Positions 40,399 to 51,404 are shown, counted from the first letter of the stretch. The stretch: DNA of 64,000 bases from Streptomyces angustmyceticus (GCF_019933235.1 NZ_CP082945.1:5431501-5495500), one strand, 5' to 3'. A program made the numbers and translations. Notes: generated by a model not told the origin, from the sequence alone.

Positions 40399-41068
40399 CG
40401 CGGTAGCGCCGGGGCGGGGGCCGGGGCGGGCGCAGTGTGGGCAGGACGGCCGCTGTGGGGCACCGACTTCGGCGTGATGGACGAGCGTGGCTGCTAGCCG
40501 TTGTCGGATGGTTCATTGTGCGGCGGCCCACGTAGGCAATCTCAGCGCGATCAGCGGTTCAACGGCCGACGTTGACGATGACCGGGCCGATGGGGGCGCT
40601 GGCCGTCCGTCGCGTCGGCGTCCGTCCGTCGCCGCAGCCGGGTGAAGAGCCACCCGCCGCAGCGGTCAACGGCCGCGCCGGCCGACAACCACGGCATCAA
40701 CGGCCACGGCATCAGCGGTCGCGTCCGCCAACGGCCGTGGCATCGACGGCCGCGGCTCTCCATGGCGCGAAGCCCGACCTCAGCGAAGCCCGACCTCAGC
40801 GGGGCACGCCGCAAGCCGCCACGGCGGTCCGAGGCACCAGCGAGCCGGTCGCTCCCGGCGGCGCGCTCGGGCTCACCTGACCGACCGGCTTCACCGACCG
40901 ACCGGCCCCAGCGAACAGGTTGGCCCCACCGGAGCGGTCGGCCTCACACCCCCACCGGAGCAGTCGGCTTCACACGCCCCACCTGACCGGCCGGCTACAC
41001 CCGACCGCCCGGTCTCACCGGACCGCTCGGCCCCGACGGACCGATCGGCCTCCCGCAACCCACCGGCC
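40399..41068. repeat. Gap with several families of degenerate short repeats
   Basis: No gene is supported. The stretch between holA and a convergent membrane-protein gene contains GCGAAGCCCGACCTCA twice in perfect tandem (40768-40799), ACGGC-CACGGCATC variants at about 40680-40755, and from 40880 to 41060 about eight degenerate copies of a unit near CACCGGACCGGTCGGCCT. Open frames across it are by-products of the repeats. Confidence 0.7.
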
Positions 41069-41983
41069 TCACTGTGACCGTGAGTTCTGCAGGCGCTTGA
41101 GTGTCTCCGTGGCGCTGGTCTTGAGCATCGTCGCCACTTCGGTGGCTGTGGGCTGATTGCTGGTGCTGCCGCTGCTGCTCGATGTGTAGCTCGACCAGGT
41201 CGACTGGTAGGTCAGCCAGCCGTCGCGGACGCCGAGGATCACATACGAGCTGTTGCTCGTGCTGGCGTCGTCCTGGCGGGTCACCAGATAGGCCTCGTCG
41301 CCGAGGCCCGGCACGGTCTCGACGCGGTAGGCGACAGAGGTGTCCTGCTTCTCGTACGAGCGGTAGGTGTCCGCGAACTCGGGCGTCGGGTCGGTCTTCC
41401 GGTGCAGCGTGGCGGTGCTGTAGAGCCAGGTCGAGGAGTAGCCGGAGCTGCTCGTGCCGTCCTGATCGAACGAGACGTTGCACGTCATCGTGTCCAGGGA
41501 GGCGAGCTGGGCGCCGCTGTGCTGCGGGTTGGCGTCCTTCGAGGTGGTTCCGGTGTTCGCCTTGGTCCTGAAGTGGGCGTTCTCGAAGGGGGTCAACGAG
41601 GTGTCCGCGCACAGATCGCCGGTGTAGGCGTAGCCCGCGAGGTCGGGGCTGGGTTCCGAGGAAAAGCCTCCGGTGGCGAACAGCACCGAGCCCCAGATCG
41701 CGGACGCGGCGACCACTCCGCCGAGGGCCCAGAGCCAGCCGGACACGCCGCGGCCCGCGCCACCACCGGGTGCTGTGACGGGGGCTCCGGCGGGTGGCCC
41801 CGGGGGAGGGGCGGGTACGCCGGGTGCCGGATAGCCGTATCCGCCGGCCTGCCCCTGCGGAATGCTCTGTTGTGCGTAGGGATTCTGCTGTGGCGGCACC
41901 GGATTCTGGGGTGCGGGCACCTGGCCGTAGGGGTGGGGCTGCGGCTGGGAGTACGGATTGTTTTGGTCCCCCGAATGCGACAT
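41069..41983 (-). CDS. Single-pass membrane protein with Pro/Gln-rich N-terminus
   Basis: The 304-residue product starts MSHSGDQNNPYSQPQPHPYG, a Pro/Gln/Gly/Tyr-rich cytoplasmic part of 80 residues, then a transmembrane segment at about 84-106 (GWLWALGGVVAASAIWGSVLFA) and an outside domain of 195 residues with two Cys (DLCADTSLTPF and TMTCNVSFDQD), probably disulfide-linked. The domain is Ser/Thr-rich near its end. Streptomycetes have many proteins of this plan without known function. The start is supported by TACGCT (minus strand, 41995-41990) six bases ahead of the ATG, a leaderless arrangement. Confidence 0.75.
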   Translation of the reverse strand: MSHSGDQNNPYSQPQPHPYGQVPAPQNPVPPQQNPYAQQSIPQGQAGGYGYPAPGVPAPPPGPPAGAPVTAPGGGAGRGVSGWLWALGGVVAASAIWGSVLFATGGFSSEPSPDLAGYAYTGDLCADTSLTPFENAHFRTKANTGTTSKDANPQHSGAQLASLDTMTCNVSFDQDGTSSSGYSSTWLYSTATLHRKTDPTPEFADTYRSYEKQDTSVAYRVETVPGLGDEAYLVTRQDDASTSNSSYVILGVRDGWLTYQSTWSSYTSSSSGSTSNQPTATEVATMLKTSATETLKRLQNSRSQ

Positions 41984-42755
41984 GGCGGCAGCGTAGCGGA
42001 CCGCGCGGAATGCGAACCCGGCTCTGCGGCGATGAATTCCCCGGGAGGCAGGTCGTACGGGCCTCCTGCCTGGTCCCATCCGTCGGCCCGCGCAGCTTCC
42101 GCACCAGGGCGGAAGGCTCATGCGGCCTCCGGGTCGAGGCCACCGCCGGTCGGCCGTCGCTCTACCGGACCGGCTAGGAATGCGCCGCCGCAACGGGTCG
42201 TCGTCCGCAACTCCACGCGCAATTTCAAACGGAAATCGACAAAGACCCTCGCCGCAATGACCCCTGTTATAGCCCCTGCCCCAAAAGTCCCACGAAAGGT
42301 CAACCGTCACCCGCCACCCGCCACGGCAATACAAGGCGACCGGAAATCCCCGGCAGTAATTCACAGCAACAAAACCCCATGGGGAACCCCACAGAGAACG
42401 CCATGGAGAACGCCACGGAGAGTCCGGAGAACCCGCACGCAGTCGCCGCGCGGCGAAGCGCCACGGAGAAATCCGCCCCGCCCCCACCCCACGAACAAAA
42501 GCCCCGCCTCGCCCCGGGGAAGGGGCGAGGCGGGGCCTCGGATCAAGCTGTTGCGGCCTGGTCGGAGGTGTACGCCGAGTGGCCGGGTGCGCCGCACCCG
42601 CGTGGCGAACGCAGGCCGTGTGCGGCGCGGTGGTGCATCGGTCAGGGAGCGGAGAGAGGGGCCGCTGGACCCCTGCCGACAGAGGTGGTGCAGGTGTTGC
42701 GGTGGGTGGAGGAGGACCACGCCTGGAGGAGCGATGGCCTTCTCCGGGGGGAAGG
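41984..42755. other. Gap between a membrane-protein gene and rpsT
   Basis: Apart from the -10 box next to 41983 and the rpsT terminator (42501-42536) I see no feature. The part from 42180 to 42400 is relatively AT-rich for this genome. GGAGAACGCCACGGAGA-like repeats occur near 42400. Open frames on both strands lack start signals and family resemblance. Confidence 0.5.
42501..42536 (-). terminator. Intrinsic terminator of rpsT
   Basis: A perfect 15-base-pair stem (42501-42515 with 42522-42536) with a six-base loop; on the minus strand it is followed by TTTT. It lies about 220 bases after the rpsT stop. Confidence 0.85.
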
Positions 42756-43022
42756 TCAGGCCTTGAGGGCCGCGACCTTCTTCGCCAGCGCCGACTTCTT
42801 GTTGGCGGCGGCGTTCTTGTGGATGACACCCTTGCTGACGGCCTTGTCGAGCTTCTTGGCAGCCTCGGCCTGGGCGGTGGTGGCCTTCTGCAGGTCACCG
42901 GCCTCCACGGCCTCGCGGGTGCGACGGATCGCGGTCTTCAGAGTGGACTTGACAGCCTTGTTGCGCTGACGAGCCTTCTCGTTGGTCTTGATCCGCTTCA
43001 TCTGGGACTTGATGTTCGCCAC
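42756..43022 (-). CDS. rpsT: 30S ribosomal protein S20
   Basis: The 88-residue product (MANIKSQMKRIKTNEKARQRNKAV...) is a typical S20: short, Lys/Arg/Ala-rich and helical, binding the 5' domain of 16S rRNA. GTG 43022 is the start, with GAAAAGG upstream. It is divergent from lepA, an arrangement common in actinobacteria; the 450 bases between hold both promoters. Confidence 0.97.
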   Translation of the reverse strand: MANIKSQMKRIKTNEKARQRNKAVKSTLKTAIRRTREAVEAGDLQKATTAQAEAAKKLDKAVSKGVIHKNAAANKKSALAKKVAALKA

Positions 43023-43470
43023 GAAAGAGCCTTTTCAGGTTCGTTGGAGTTTCGAGTTGCGCCTCGTACGAGAGAGGGCACGAAGCGCAGTGGACCAGGC
43101 TACCAGCAGGGTCTACGCCCGCCCAAACCGGACCGGACGCCCCCGCCCGGCCCTCCTCGCCCACGGTCCGCCCGCCCCCACCACCAGCGCCCCCATCCCA
43201 GAGGCACATCCTCAGAGACACCGCGCCCGGATGCGGCAGAGCCCCCGCCCCATAGCCGTCCCCCCGCCCCAGAGGCCCACGGCACCCCCGCCCGCACCCC
43301 CGCAAAGCTCCCTGACAAGCCCCCCCGACAAGCTCCCCGACAAGCCCCCGAGAACCCCCCGCTCCCGCCTCGCCCCGCCCAAACCGGACCGGGCCCCTCG
43401 CTCATGGGACGATGGGGGTGACGTCACATACCCGAGTCCCGCCTACCCGCGTTCACTGAATGGACCCTGC
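43023..43470. other. Divergent region between rpsT and lepA
   Basis: No gene is supported. Bases 43100-43400 are extremely C-rich on the plus strand with short repeats such as CCCCCGACAAGC. The frame that leads into lepA is open through the whole region, so it could be mis-annotated as an N-terminal extension. Confidence 0.55.
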
Positions 43471-45345
43471 GTGCCCGCGACCCCTACGAACGTGCCGGAG
43501 CCGAGCCGTACCGATCCGGCCCTCCTCCGTAACTTCTGCATCATCGCGCACATCGACCACGGCAAGTCGACGCTCGCCGACCGGATGCTCCAGATCACCG
43601 GTGTCGTCGACCAGCGGCAGATGCGCGCGCAGTACCTCGACCGCATGGACATCGAGCGCGAGCGCGGCATCACGATCAAGTCCCAGGCGGTCCGTCTGCC
43701 CTGGGCCCCCACCGAGGGTGAAGAGGGAAGTGGCACGACCCACATCCTGAACATGATCGACACCCCGGGCCACGTCGACTTCACCTACGAGGTCTCGCGC
43801 TCGCTCGCCGCGTGCGAGGGCTGCATCCTCCTGGTCGACGCCGCTCAGGGCATCGAGGCCCAGACCCTCGCCAACCTGTACCTGGCGATGGAGCACGACC
43901 TCACGATCATCCCCGTCCTCAACAAGATCGACCTGCCGGCCGCCCAGCCCGAGAAGTTCGCCGCCGAGCTGGCCAACCTGGTCGGCTGCGAGCCCGAGGA
44001 CGTGCTGCGGGTCTCCGCCAAGACCGGCGTCGGCGTGGCCGAGCTGCTGGACAAGGTCGTCCGCGAGGTGCCGGCCCCGGTCGGCGTCAAGGACGCCCCC
44101 GCCCGCGCGATGATCTTCGACTCGGTCTACGACGCCTACCGCGGCGTCGTGACCTACGTGAAGGTCGTCGACGGCACGCTCGGCAAGCGCGAGCGCATCC
44201 GGATGATGTCGACCGGCGCCGCGCACGAGCTGCTGGAGATCGGCACGAACTCCCCGGAGATGAAGGCGGCCGACGGGCTGTCCGTCGGCGAGGTCGGCTA
44301 CCTGATCACCGGCGTGAAGGACGTCCGGCAGTCCAAGGTGGGTGACACGATCACCCAGCTGAACAAGGGCGCCGAGGAGCCGCTGGGCGGCTACAAGGAC
44401 CCCAAGCCGATGGTGTTCTCGGGGCTGTACCCCCTGGACGGCTCGGACTACCCCGAGCTGCGCGACGCGCTGGACAAACTGCAGCTCAACGACGCCGCGC
44501 TCGTCTACGAGCCGGAGACCTCCGCGGCCCTGGGCTTCGGCTTCCGCGTCGGCTTCCTCGGCCTGCTGCACCTGGAGGTCATCCGCGAGCGCCTGGAGCG
44601 CGAGTTCAACCTCGATCTGATCGCCACCGCGCCGAACGTGGTCTACCGCGTCGACATGGAGGACGGGACCGAGCACGAGGTCACCAACCCGAGCGAGTTC
44701 CCGACCGGCAAGATCGACAAGGTGCACGAGCCGGTCGTCCGGGCCACGATCCTGGCGCCCAGCGAGTTCATCGGCGCGATCATGGAGCTGTGCCAGAACC
44801 GCCGCGGCAACCTCCTCGGCATGGACTACCTCTCCGAGGACCGCGTCGAGATCCGCTACACCCTCCCGCTCGCCGAGGTCGTCTTCGACTTCTTCGACCA
44901 GCTCAAGTCCAAGACCCGCGGCTATGCCTCGCTGGACTACGAGCCCACCGGCGAGCAGGTCGCCGACCTGGTGAAGGTCGACATCCTGCTGCACGGCGAC
45001 AAGGTCGACGCGTTCTCCGCGATCTGCCACAAGGACAAGGCGTACGCGTACGGCGTCCGCCTGGTCGCCAAGCTGCGCGAGCTGATCCCGCGGCAGAGCT
45101 TCGAGGTGCCGATCCAGGCCGCCATCGGCAGCCGGGTCATCGCCCGGGAGACGGTCCGCGCCATCCGCAAGGACGTCCTCGCCAAGTGCTACGGCGGTGA
45201 CATCTCCCGTAAGCGGAAGCTGCTGGAGAAGCAGAAGGAAGGCAAGAAGCGGATGAAGATGGTCGGCAGCGTGGAGGTCCCGCAGGAGGCCTTCATCGCG
45301 GTGCTGTCCTCGGACTCCGACGGCGACGCGAAGTCGAAGAAGTAG
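43471..45345 (+). CDS. lepA: Elongation factor 4 (LepA)
   Basis: LepA is a ribosome-binding GTPase that back-translocates stalled ribosomes and assists initiation or assembly. The 624 residues carry the P-loop AHIDHGKSTLADRML near residue 26, DTPGHVDFTYEVSRSLAACEG, NKIDLPAAQPEKF, EF-G-like domains II, III and V, and the LepA-specific C-terminal domain with AIGSRVIARETVRAIRKDVLAKCYGGD and KRKLLEKQKEGKKRMK. GTG 43471 (PATPTNVPEPSRTDP) matches the usual actinobacterial start. It has no strong binding site. Confidence 0.97.
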   Translation: MPATPTNVPEPSRTDPALLRNFCIIAHIDHGKSTLADRMLQITGVVDQRQMRAQYLDRMDIERERGITIKSQAVRLPWAPTEGEEGSGTTHILNMIDTPGHVDFTYEVSRSLAACEGCILLVDAAQGIEAQTLANLYLAMEHDLTIIPVLNKIDLPAAQPEKFAAELANLVGCEPEDVLRVSAKTGVGVAELLDKVVREVPAPVGVKDAPARAMIFDSVYDAYRGVVTYVKVVDGTLGKRERIRMMSTGAAHELLEIGTNSPEMKAADGLSVGEVGYLITGVKDVRQSKVGDTITQLNKGAEEPLGGYKDPKPMVFSGLYPLDGSDYPELRDALDKLQLNDAALVYEPETSAALGFGFRVGFLGLLHLEVIRERLEREFNLDLIATAPNVVYRVDMEDGTEHEVTNPSEFPTGKIDKVHEPVVRATILAPSEFIGAIMELCQNRRGNLLGMDYLSEDRVEIRYTLPLAEVVFDFFDQLKSKTRGYASLDYEPTGEQVADLVKVDILLHGDKVDAFSAICHKDKAYAYGVRLVAKLRELIPRQSFEVPIQAAIGSRVIARETVRAIRKDVLAKCYGGDISRKRKLLEKQKEGKKRMKMVGSVEVPQEAFIAVLSSDSDGDAKSKK

Positions 45346-45373
45346 GAAGACGCGCAAGCGGAAGAACGCGCGA

Positions 45374-45414
45374 GGCAGGGCGCGGGTCCCCGGAGCGGGG
45401 GCCGGCGCCCTGTC
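45374..45414 (+). terminator. Hairpin after lepA
   Basis: An imperfect stem of about 19 positions (45374-45392 with 45396-45414) around a GAG loop, followed by GGCTTT. It should end lepA transcripts. Confidence 0.65.
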
Positions 45415-45565
45415 GGCTTTCCTCCGGAGCACGGCTGCCGCCCGGTCCGGTCCCCGGTCCCCGGCGGTCCGCCGCGGGCGCTCGCCGCAGCGCCCTATCG
45501 GACATTGCGCGTGCTACCTACACCTATCGCACGGGTCACATCCTCAACCAGTAGGTCGTAGCCCC

Positions 45566-45594
45566 TTACGTGGGGGCGGATCGCGCTCTAGTCT
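45566..45594 (+). promoter_or_regulatory. Promoter of the acyl-CoA ligase gene
   Basis: TTACGT (45566-45571) and TAGTCT (45589-45594) are 17 bases apart. Transcription should start near 45601. Confidence 0.65.
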
Positions 45595-45608
45595 GATCAC
45601 TGCTCAAA

Positions 45609-45626
45609 GGTTACTCACGAGTCACC
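45609..45626 (+). promoter_or_regulatory. Palindromic operator at the acyl-CoA ligase promoter
   Basis: GGTTACTC (45609-45616), AC, GAGTCACC (45619-45626): an inverted repeat with seven of eight positions matching, immediately downstream of the predicted transcription start. Placement and form suit a TetR-type repressor that responds to acyl-CoA. The regulator itself is not in the window. Confidence 0.6.
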
Positions 45627-45654
45627 AGCATCGAAGCGGGCCCCGGAGGACGCC

Positions 45655-47544
<1,890 letters not shown>

Positions 47545-47549
47545 TCGCG

Positions 47550-47601
47550 AGGGCGCGGCGGCAGGGCGTGGGGCGGCGCACTCCCTGCCGCCGCGCGCCC
47601 T
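47550..47601 (+). terminator. Hairpin after the acyl-CoA ligase gene
   Basis: A 17-pair stem with one two-base bulge (47550-47566 with 47583-47601) starts six bases after the stop codon. Confidence 0.85.
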
Positions 47602-47855
47602 GTCGTCGCGCCGTGCTGCCGCGCCCGTACGGGTGACGGCGGCCGCCCGGCGGGGGAGTCGCGGCCGCCCCCTGAGGCGGTCCGTACGGCCCCCGGCGGG
47701 GCTCGGCGCGCGTCGGCCAACTCCCGCGGTGCGTCAGCCGAATTGACGGCTGTGACCACCCACTTCTGTGACTCAGTGCTTATGGGTGCGCTCGTTCTGT
47801 CACTCTGGTCGTCGGCGCATCCGGCGCTGTAGCGGAGCTGCTCGGGAGTTGCTCA
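47602..47855 (+). other. Upstream region of the ATPase-GAF-phosphatase gene
   Basis: No gene is supported. TTGACG at 47743-47748 could be a -35 box, but no good -10 box stands at the right distance. Confidence 0.4.
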
Positions 47856-49973
47856 ATGCGGACGACCACTTCGTCTCCACGGGACGACGACGTCACGGCG
47901 ATGCGCAGGGCGAGGCCGGCCGGGTCCTGTGGCGGGCCCGCGGCCGCACCTGCCGAGGGGGCCGCGGCCCGTTCCCGCCGGGCCAGCCTGCCCGGTGACC
48001 CGCAGGCCGCTGCCGCCGCCCGCCGCTTCGTCCGGGCCGCGTTCGCCGACTGGTCCGGCCAGGAGCTGCCCGGCGCGGACGCCCTGTCGGGCCGGCTCGG
48101 GGACGAAGCGGTGCTGCTGGTCAGCGAGTTGGTGACGAACGCGGTGGTGCACGCAGGCACCACCGTCGAGCTGCGCTGCCGGCTGGAGCCGGAGCGCGAG
48201 CCGGGCGCGGAGTCCCGCGGCGGCCGGAGCGGCGGGCCCTACCGGAGCCGGAGCGGGGAGCCGTACCCGGCGCCGTACGCGCACGCCCCCGGCGCGGGCC
48301 CCGACGGCGCACCCGGCCCGGGCCTCCTCATCGAGGTCTCCGACCACCACCCCGCCCAGCCGGTCCGCGCCCACGACGACGCCGCCGAGGACGGCGGCCA
48401 CGGCCTCCAGCTGATCAGCGCCGTCGCCGAATCCTGGGGCGTCACCTACCGCCGGGCCATGAAGACCGTCTGGTTCCGGCTGCCCCTGGCCGACCGGGAC
48501 GGCGCCGGGACCGACCCGGAGCCCGCCTTCGACGGCCGGCTGCTGCAGCGCGGACTGCGCGCCGCCGAACTCCTCGCCCCGGCCCCGCGCCGGTCCGCCC
48601 CGCCGGACCACGAGACCGACCGGGCCGGCAACGGCGCCCTCTCCTTCCTCGCCGAGGCATCCGACCTGCTCTCCGGCCAGCTCGACGCCGACCAGGTCGC
48701 CGCGCTCGCCGCCCAGCTGATCGTGCCGCGGCTCGCCGAATGGTGCGCGGTGTGGCTCTACGACGGCGACAGCGGCGCGCCCGGCCGGGGCATCGCGCCG
48801 GACGGCGAGGAACAGCGGCTCGCCCGGGTCTGGCACACCTCGGAGAACCGGATCGACGCGCTGCGCACGGCGCTGGAGAAGCAGCCGCCGGACCTGCCCG
48901 ACGGCGGCCCGCCCAGCGGCGCCCCCGGCGCGGTCCCCTGGCCCTGGCCCTACGAACCGGGCGGGTACGGGCCGGGCGGCGCCGCCCTCGCCTGCCCCCT
49001 GGTCGCCGGCGGCCGCCGTCTCGGCACCCTGCTGCTCGGCCGGGGCGGGCTGGTGCGCTTCCCCGACGAGGTGGTCGGGCTGATCGAGGACCTGGGCCGC
49101 CGGGTCGCCCGCGCCGTCGCCACCGCCCGCGCCTACAGCCGCCAGGAGCGCATCAGCCAGGTCCTGCAGCGCAGGCTGCTGCCGCGGGGACGGGCGCAGG
49201 TGCCCGGCGTCGAGTCGGCGGTGGTCTACGAGCCGCGCGAGGGCGCCTGGGCGGGCGGCGACTTCTGGGACCTGTTCGACGCCGGGGACGGCCGCTGGTG
49301 CTTCGCCCTCGGCGACGTCTGCGGCAGCGGGCCCGAGGCGGCCGCGGTGACCGGGCTGGCGCGCCCGGTGCTGCGGCTGCTGGCCCGGGACGGCTTCGGG
49401 GTGGCCGCTGTGCTCGACCGGCTCAACAAGACCATGGCGCGGGAGGCCGCGGACTCGGTCGCGGCGGTCGCGGCGGCGGTGGCGGCGGCCGGCGCGGGGG
49501 CGGAGGCGCCGGTCGAGATCCGCGAGGAGGGCGAACAGGCCCGCTTCCTGTCCCTGCTCTACGGCGAGATCGTCCCGTACCCCGGCGGCGCCGGCGGCGC
49601 CCGCTGCACCCTCGCCAGCGCCGGCCACCCGCTGCCGCTGGTCCTGGGCACGGACGGCACGGTCCGGATTGTCGCGGCACCGCAGATGCTGCTGGGGGTG
49701 GTGGAGGACGCGGCGTATGTCAGCGAATCGTTCGACCTCCGCCCCGGGGAAACGCTTCTGTGCGTCACCGACGGGGTGACCGAGCGGCGCTCGGGACGGC
49801 GGCTCTTCGACGACGAGGACGGCCTGGCCACCACCCTCGCCGGGGGCGCCGGCCTGAGCGCCACCGACCTCGCCGACCACATCCGCAACACCGTCCACGC
49901 CTTCGGCCCGGTCCCGCCCGACGACGACCTGGCCCTGCTGGTCCTCCAGGCGGCCGGGCCGGGGGTGCCGTAG
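47856..49973 (+). CDS. Multidomain regulator: HATPase (RsbW-like), GAF and SpoIIE/PP2C phosphatase
   Basis: The 705-residue protein combines both activities of a partner-switching system. Residues 45-215 hold a GHKL ATPase with N-box SELVTNAVVHAG (near 90) and G-box GGHGLQLISAVAE, as in anti-sigma-factor kinases. Residues 260-420 resemble a GAF sensor domain. Residues 450-700 are a SpoIIE-type Ser/Thr phosphatase with metal Asp in GGDFWDLFDAGDG, LGDVCGSGPEAAA, and the ends CVTDGVTERRSG and PDDDLALLVL. It could phosphorylate and dephosphorylate an anti-anti-sigma factor, but no sigma factor or antagonist is nearby. Ala-rich insert near 535. ATG 47856 has GGGAG upstream. Confidence 0.88.
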   Translation: MRTTTSSPRDDDVTAMRRARPAGSCGGPAAAPAEGAAARSRRASLPGDPQAAAAARRFVRAAFADWSGQELPGADALSGRLGDEAVLLVSELVTNAVVHAGTTVELRCRLEPEREPGAESRGGRSGGPYRSRSGEPYPAPYAHAPGAGPDGAPGPGLLIEVSDHHPAQPVRAHDDAAEDGGHGLQLISAVAESWGVTYRRAMKTVWFRLPLADRDGAGTDPEPAFDGRLLQRGLRAAELLAPAPRRSAPPDHETDRAGNGALSFLAEASDLLSGQLDADQVAALAAQLIVPRLAEWCAVWLYDGDSGAPGRGIAPDGEEQRLARVWHTSENRIDALRTALEKQPPDLPDGGPPSGAPGAVPWPWPYEPGGYGPGGAALACPLVAGGRRLGTLLLGRGGLVRFPDEVVGLIEDLGRRVARAVATARAYSRQERISQVLQRRLLPRGRAQVPGVESAVVYEPREGAWAGGDFWDLFDAGDGRWCFALGDVCGSGPEAAAVTGLARPVLRLLARDGFGVAAVLDRLNKTMAREAADSVAAVAAAVAAAGAGAEAPVEIREEGEQARFLSLLYGEIVPYPGGAGGARCTLASAGHPLPLVLGTDGTVRIVAAPQMLLGVVEDAAYVSESFDLRPGETLLCVTDGVTERRSGRRLFDDEDGLATTLAGGAGLSATDLADHIRNTVHAFGPVPPDDDLALLVLQAAGPGVP

Positions 49974-50035
49974 TCCCGGGGTGCCGCAGGCCCGGGGTGC
50001 CGCAGGCCCGGGGTGCCGCAGGGCACACCGCGCCC
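49974..50035 (+). repeat. Short tandem repeat between the phosphatase gene and hemW
   Basis: A 16-base unit CCCGGGGTGCCGCAGG is repeated about three and a half times directly after the stop codon. Its first copies extend the codons for the GPGVP end of the preceding protein, so it may have grown by slippage. Confidence 0.85.
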
Positions 50036-50073
50036 GGACCGGCACCGCCCCGCCATGACGGACAATGGTTCCC

Positions 50074-51306
50074 ATGCCTTCCGCACTGCCCGATGGTGAG
50101 CCGATGCCCGAGGACGGGGCGCTGCCCGGTCACACCCCGGCGGCCGCCGCCGGCCGGCCCCTCGGCTTCTACCTGCACGTGCCGTACTGCGCGACCCGCT
50201 GCGGCTACTGCGACTTCAACACCTACACCGCGAGCGAGCTGCGCGGCTCCGGCGGCGCCCTGGCCTCCCGCGACACCTACGCCGACACCGTCGTGGACGA
50301 GATCCGGCTGGCCCGCAAGGTGCTCGGCGACGACCCGCGCCCCGTCGAGACGGTCTTCGTCGGCGGCGGCACCCCGACCCTGCTGCCCGCCGCGGACCTC
50401 GGCCGGATGCTGGCCGCGATCCGCGAGGAGTTCGGCCTCGCACCGGGGGCGGAGATCACCACCGAGGCCAACCCGGAGTCCGTCGACCCCCGCTACCTCG
50501 ACGAGCTGCTCGCGGGCGGCTTCAACCGGGTCTCCTTCGGCATGCAGAGCGCCCGGCAGCACGTCCTGAAGATCCTCGACCGCACGCACACCCCCGGCCG
50601 CCCCGAGGCCTGCGTCGCCGAGGCCCGCGCGGCCGGCTTCGCGCACGTCAACCTCGACCTGATCTACGGCACCCCCGGCGAGACCGACGACGACTGGCGC
50701 GCCTCCCTGGACGCCGCGATCGGGGCCGGCCCCGACCACGTCTCCGCCTACGCCCTGATCGTCGAGGAGGGCACCCAGCTGGCCCGCCGGATCCGCCGCG
50801 GCGAGGTCCCGATGACCGACGACGACGTGCACGCCGACCGTTACCTCATCGCCGACGAACGCCTCGCCGCGGCCGGTTTCCGCTGGTACGAGGTCTCGAA
50901 CTGGGCCACCACCGACGCCGCCCGCTGCCGCCACAACGAGCTGTACTGGACCGGCGCCGACTGGTGGGGCGCGGGCCCCGGCGCCCACAGCCACGTCGGC
51001 GGCGTCCGCTGGTGGAACGTCAAACACCCCGGCGCCTACGCCCAGGCCCTCACCGAGGGCCGCTCCCCGGGCGCCGGCCGCGAACTCCTCTCGGACGAGG
51101 ACCGCCGCGTCGAACGCATCCTCCTCGAACTCCGCCTCGCGGACGGCTGCCCCCTGGACATCCTCGCCCCGGCGGGCGCCCGGGCGGCCTCCCGCGCACT
51201 GGCCGACGGCCTGCTGGAGCCCGGCCCGTACGAGGCGGGGCGGGCCGTCCTGACCCTCCGCGGACGGTTGCTGGCGGACGCGGTGGTGCGGGATCTGGTG
51301 GACTGA
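50074..51306 (+). CDS. hemW: Heme chaperone HemW (radical SAM, HemN-like)
   Basis: HemW is a radical SAM protein that hands heme to membrane acceptors; it is often mis-annotated as coproporphyrinogen oxidase. The 410-residue product has the iron-sulfur cluster motif CATRCGYC (C-x3-C-x2-C, residues 37-45) and the HemW-specific HNELYW in CRHNELYWTGADWWG, and it lacks the extra N-terminal Cys of true HemN. GGGTPTLL and EANPES are the SAM-binding parts. ATG 50074 is preferred to ATG 50065: GACAAT at 50061-50066 looks like a -10 box seven bases ahead, so the mRNA is likely leaderless. Confidence 0.93.
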   Translation: MPSALPDGEPMPEDGALPGHTPAAAAGRPLGFYLHVPYCATRCGYCDFNTYTASELRGSGGALASRDTYADTVVDEIRLARKVLGDDPRPVETVFVGGGTPTLLPAADLGRMLAAIREEFGLAPGAEITTEANPESVDPRYLDELLAGGFNRVSFGMQSARQHVLKILDRTHTPGRPEACVAEARAAGFAHVNLDLIYGTPGETDDDWRASLDAAIGAGPDHVSAYALIVEEGTQLARRIRRGEVPMTDDDVHADRYLIADERLAAAGFRWYEVSNWATTDAARCRHNELYWTGADWWGAGPGAHSHVGGVRWWNVKHPGAYAQALTEGRSPGAGRELLSDEDRRVERILLELRLADGCPLDILAPAGARAASRALADGLLEPGPYEAGRAVLTLRGRLLADAVVRDLVD

Positions 51307-51404
51307 TCACTCGGTCGGGGGATCTCACCCGGAGACCCGGCCCACCCGGCCACGCCGTCCCTAGGCTGCAGGCAATACCCCGGCAGGCAAGGGCAGTTGG
51401 GCGG

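Noticed and set aside
40572..40986. Open frames in the holA downstream gap
   Set aside because: Composition follows the DNA repeats in every frame and no binding site or family is seen.
42982..43470. N-terminal extension of LepA
   Set aside because: The frame is open but Pro/Arg-rich and covers the rpsT-lepA promoter region. The conserved LepA start is GTG 43471.
49974..50035. Possible CRISPR array
   Set aside because: The repeats are directly contiguous without spacers; it is a simple tandem repeat.
47853..50075. 740-codon open frame antisense to the ATPase-GAF-phosphatase gene
   Set aside because: Ala/Gly/Arg-rich shadow; the plus-strand gene has three recognisable domains.
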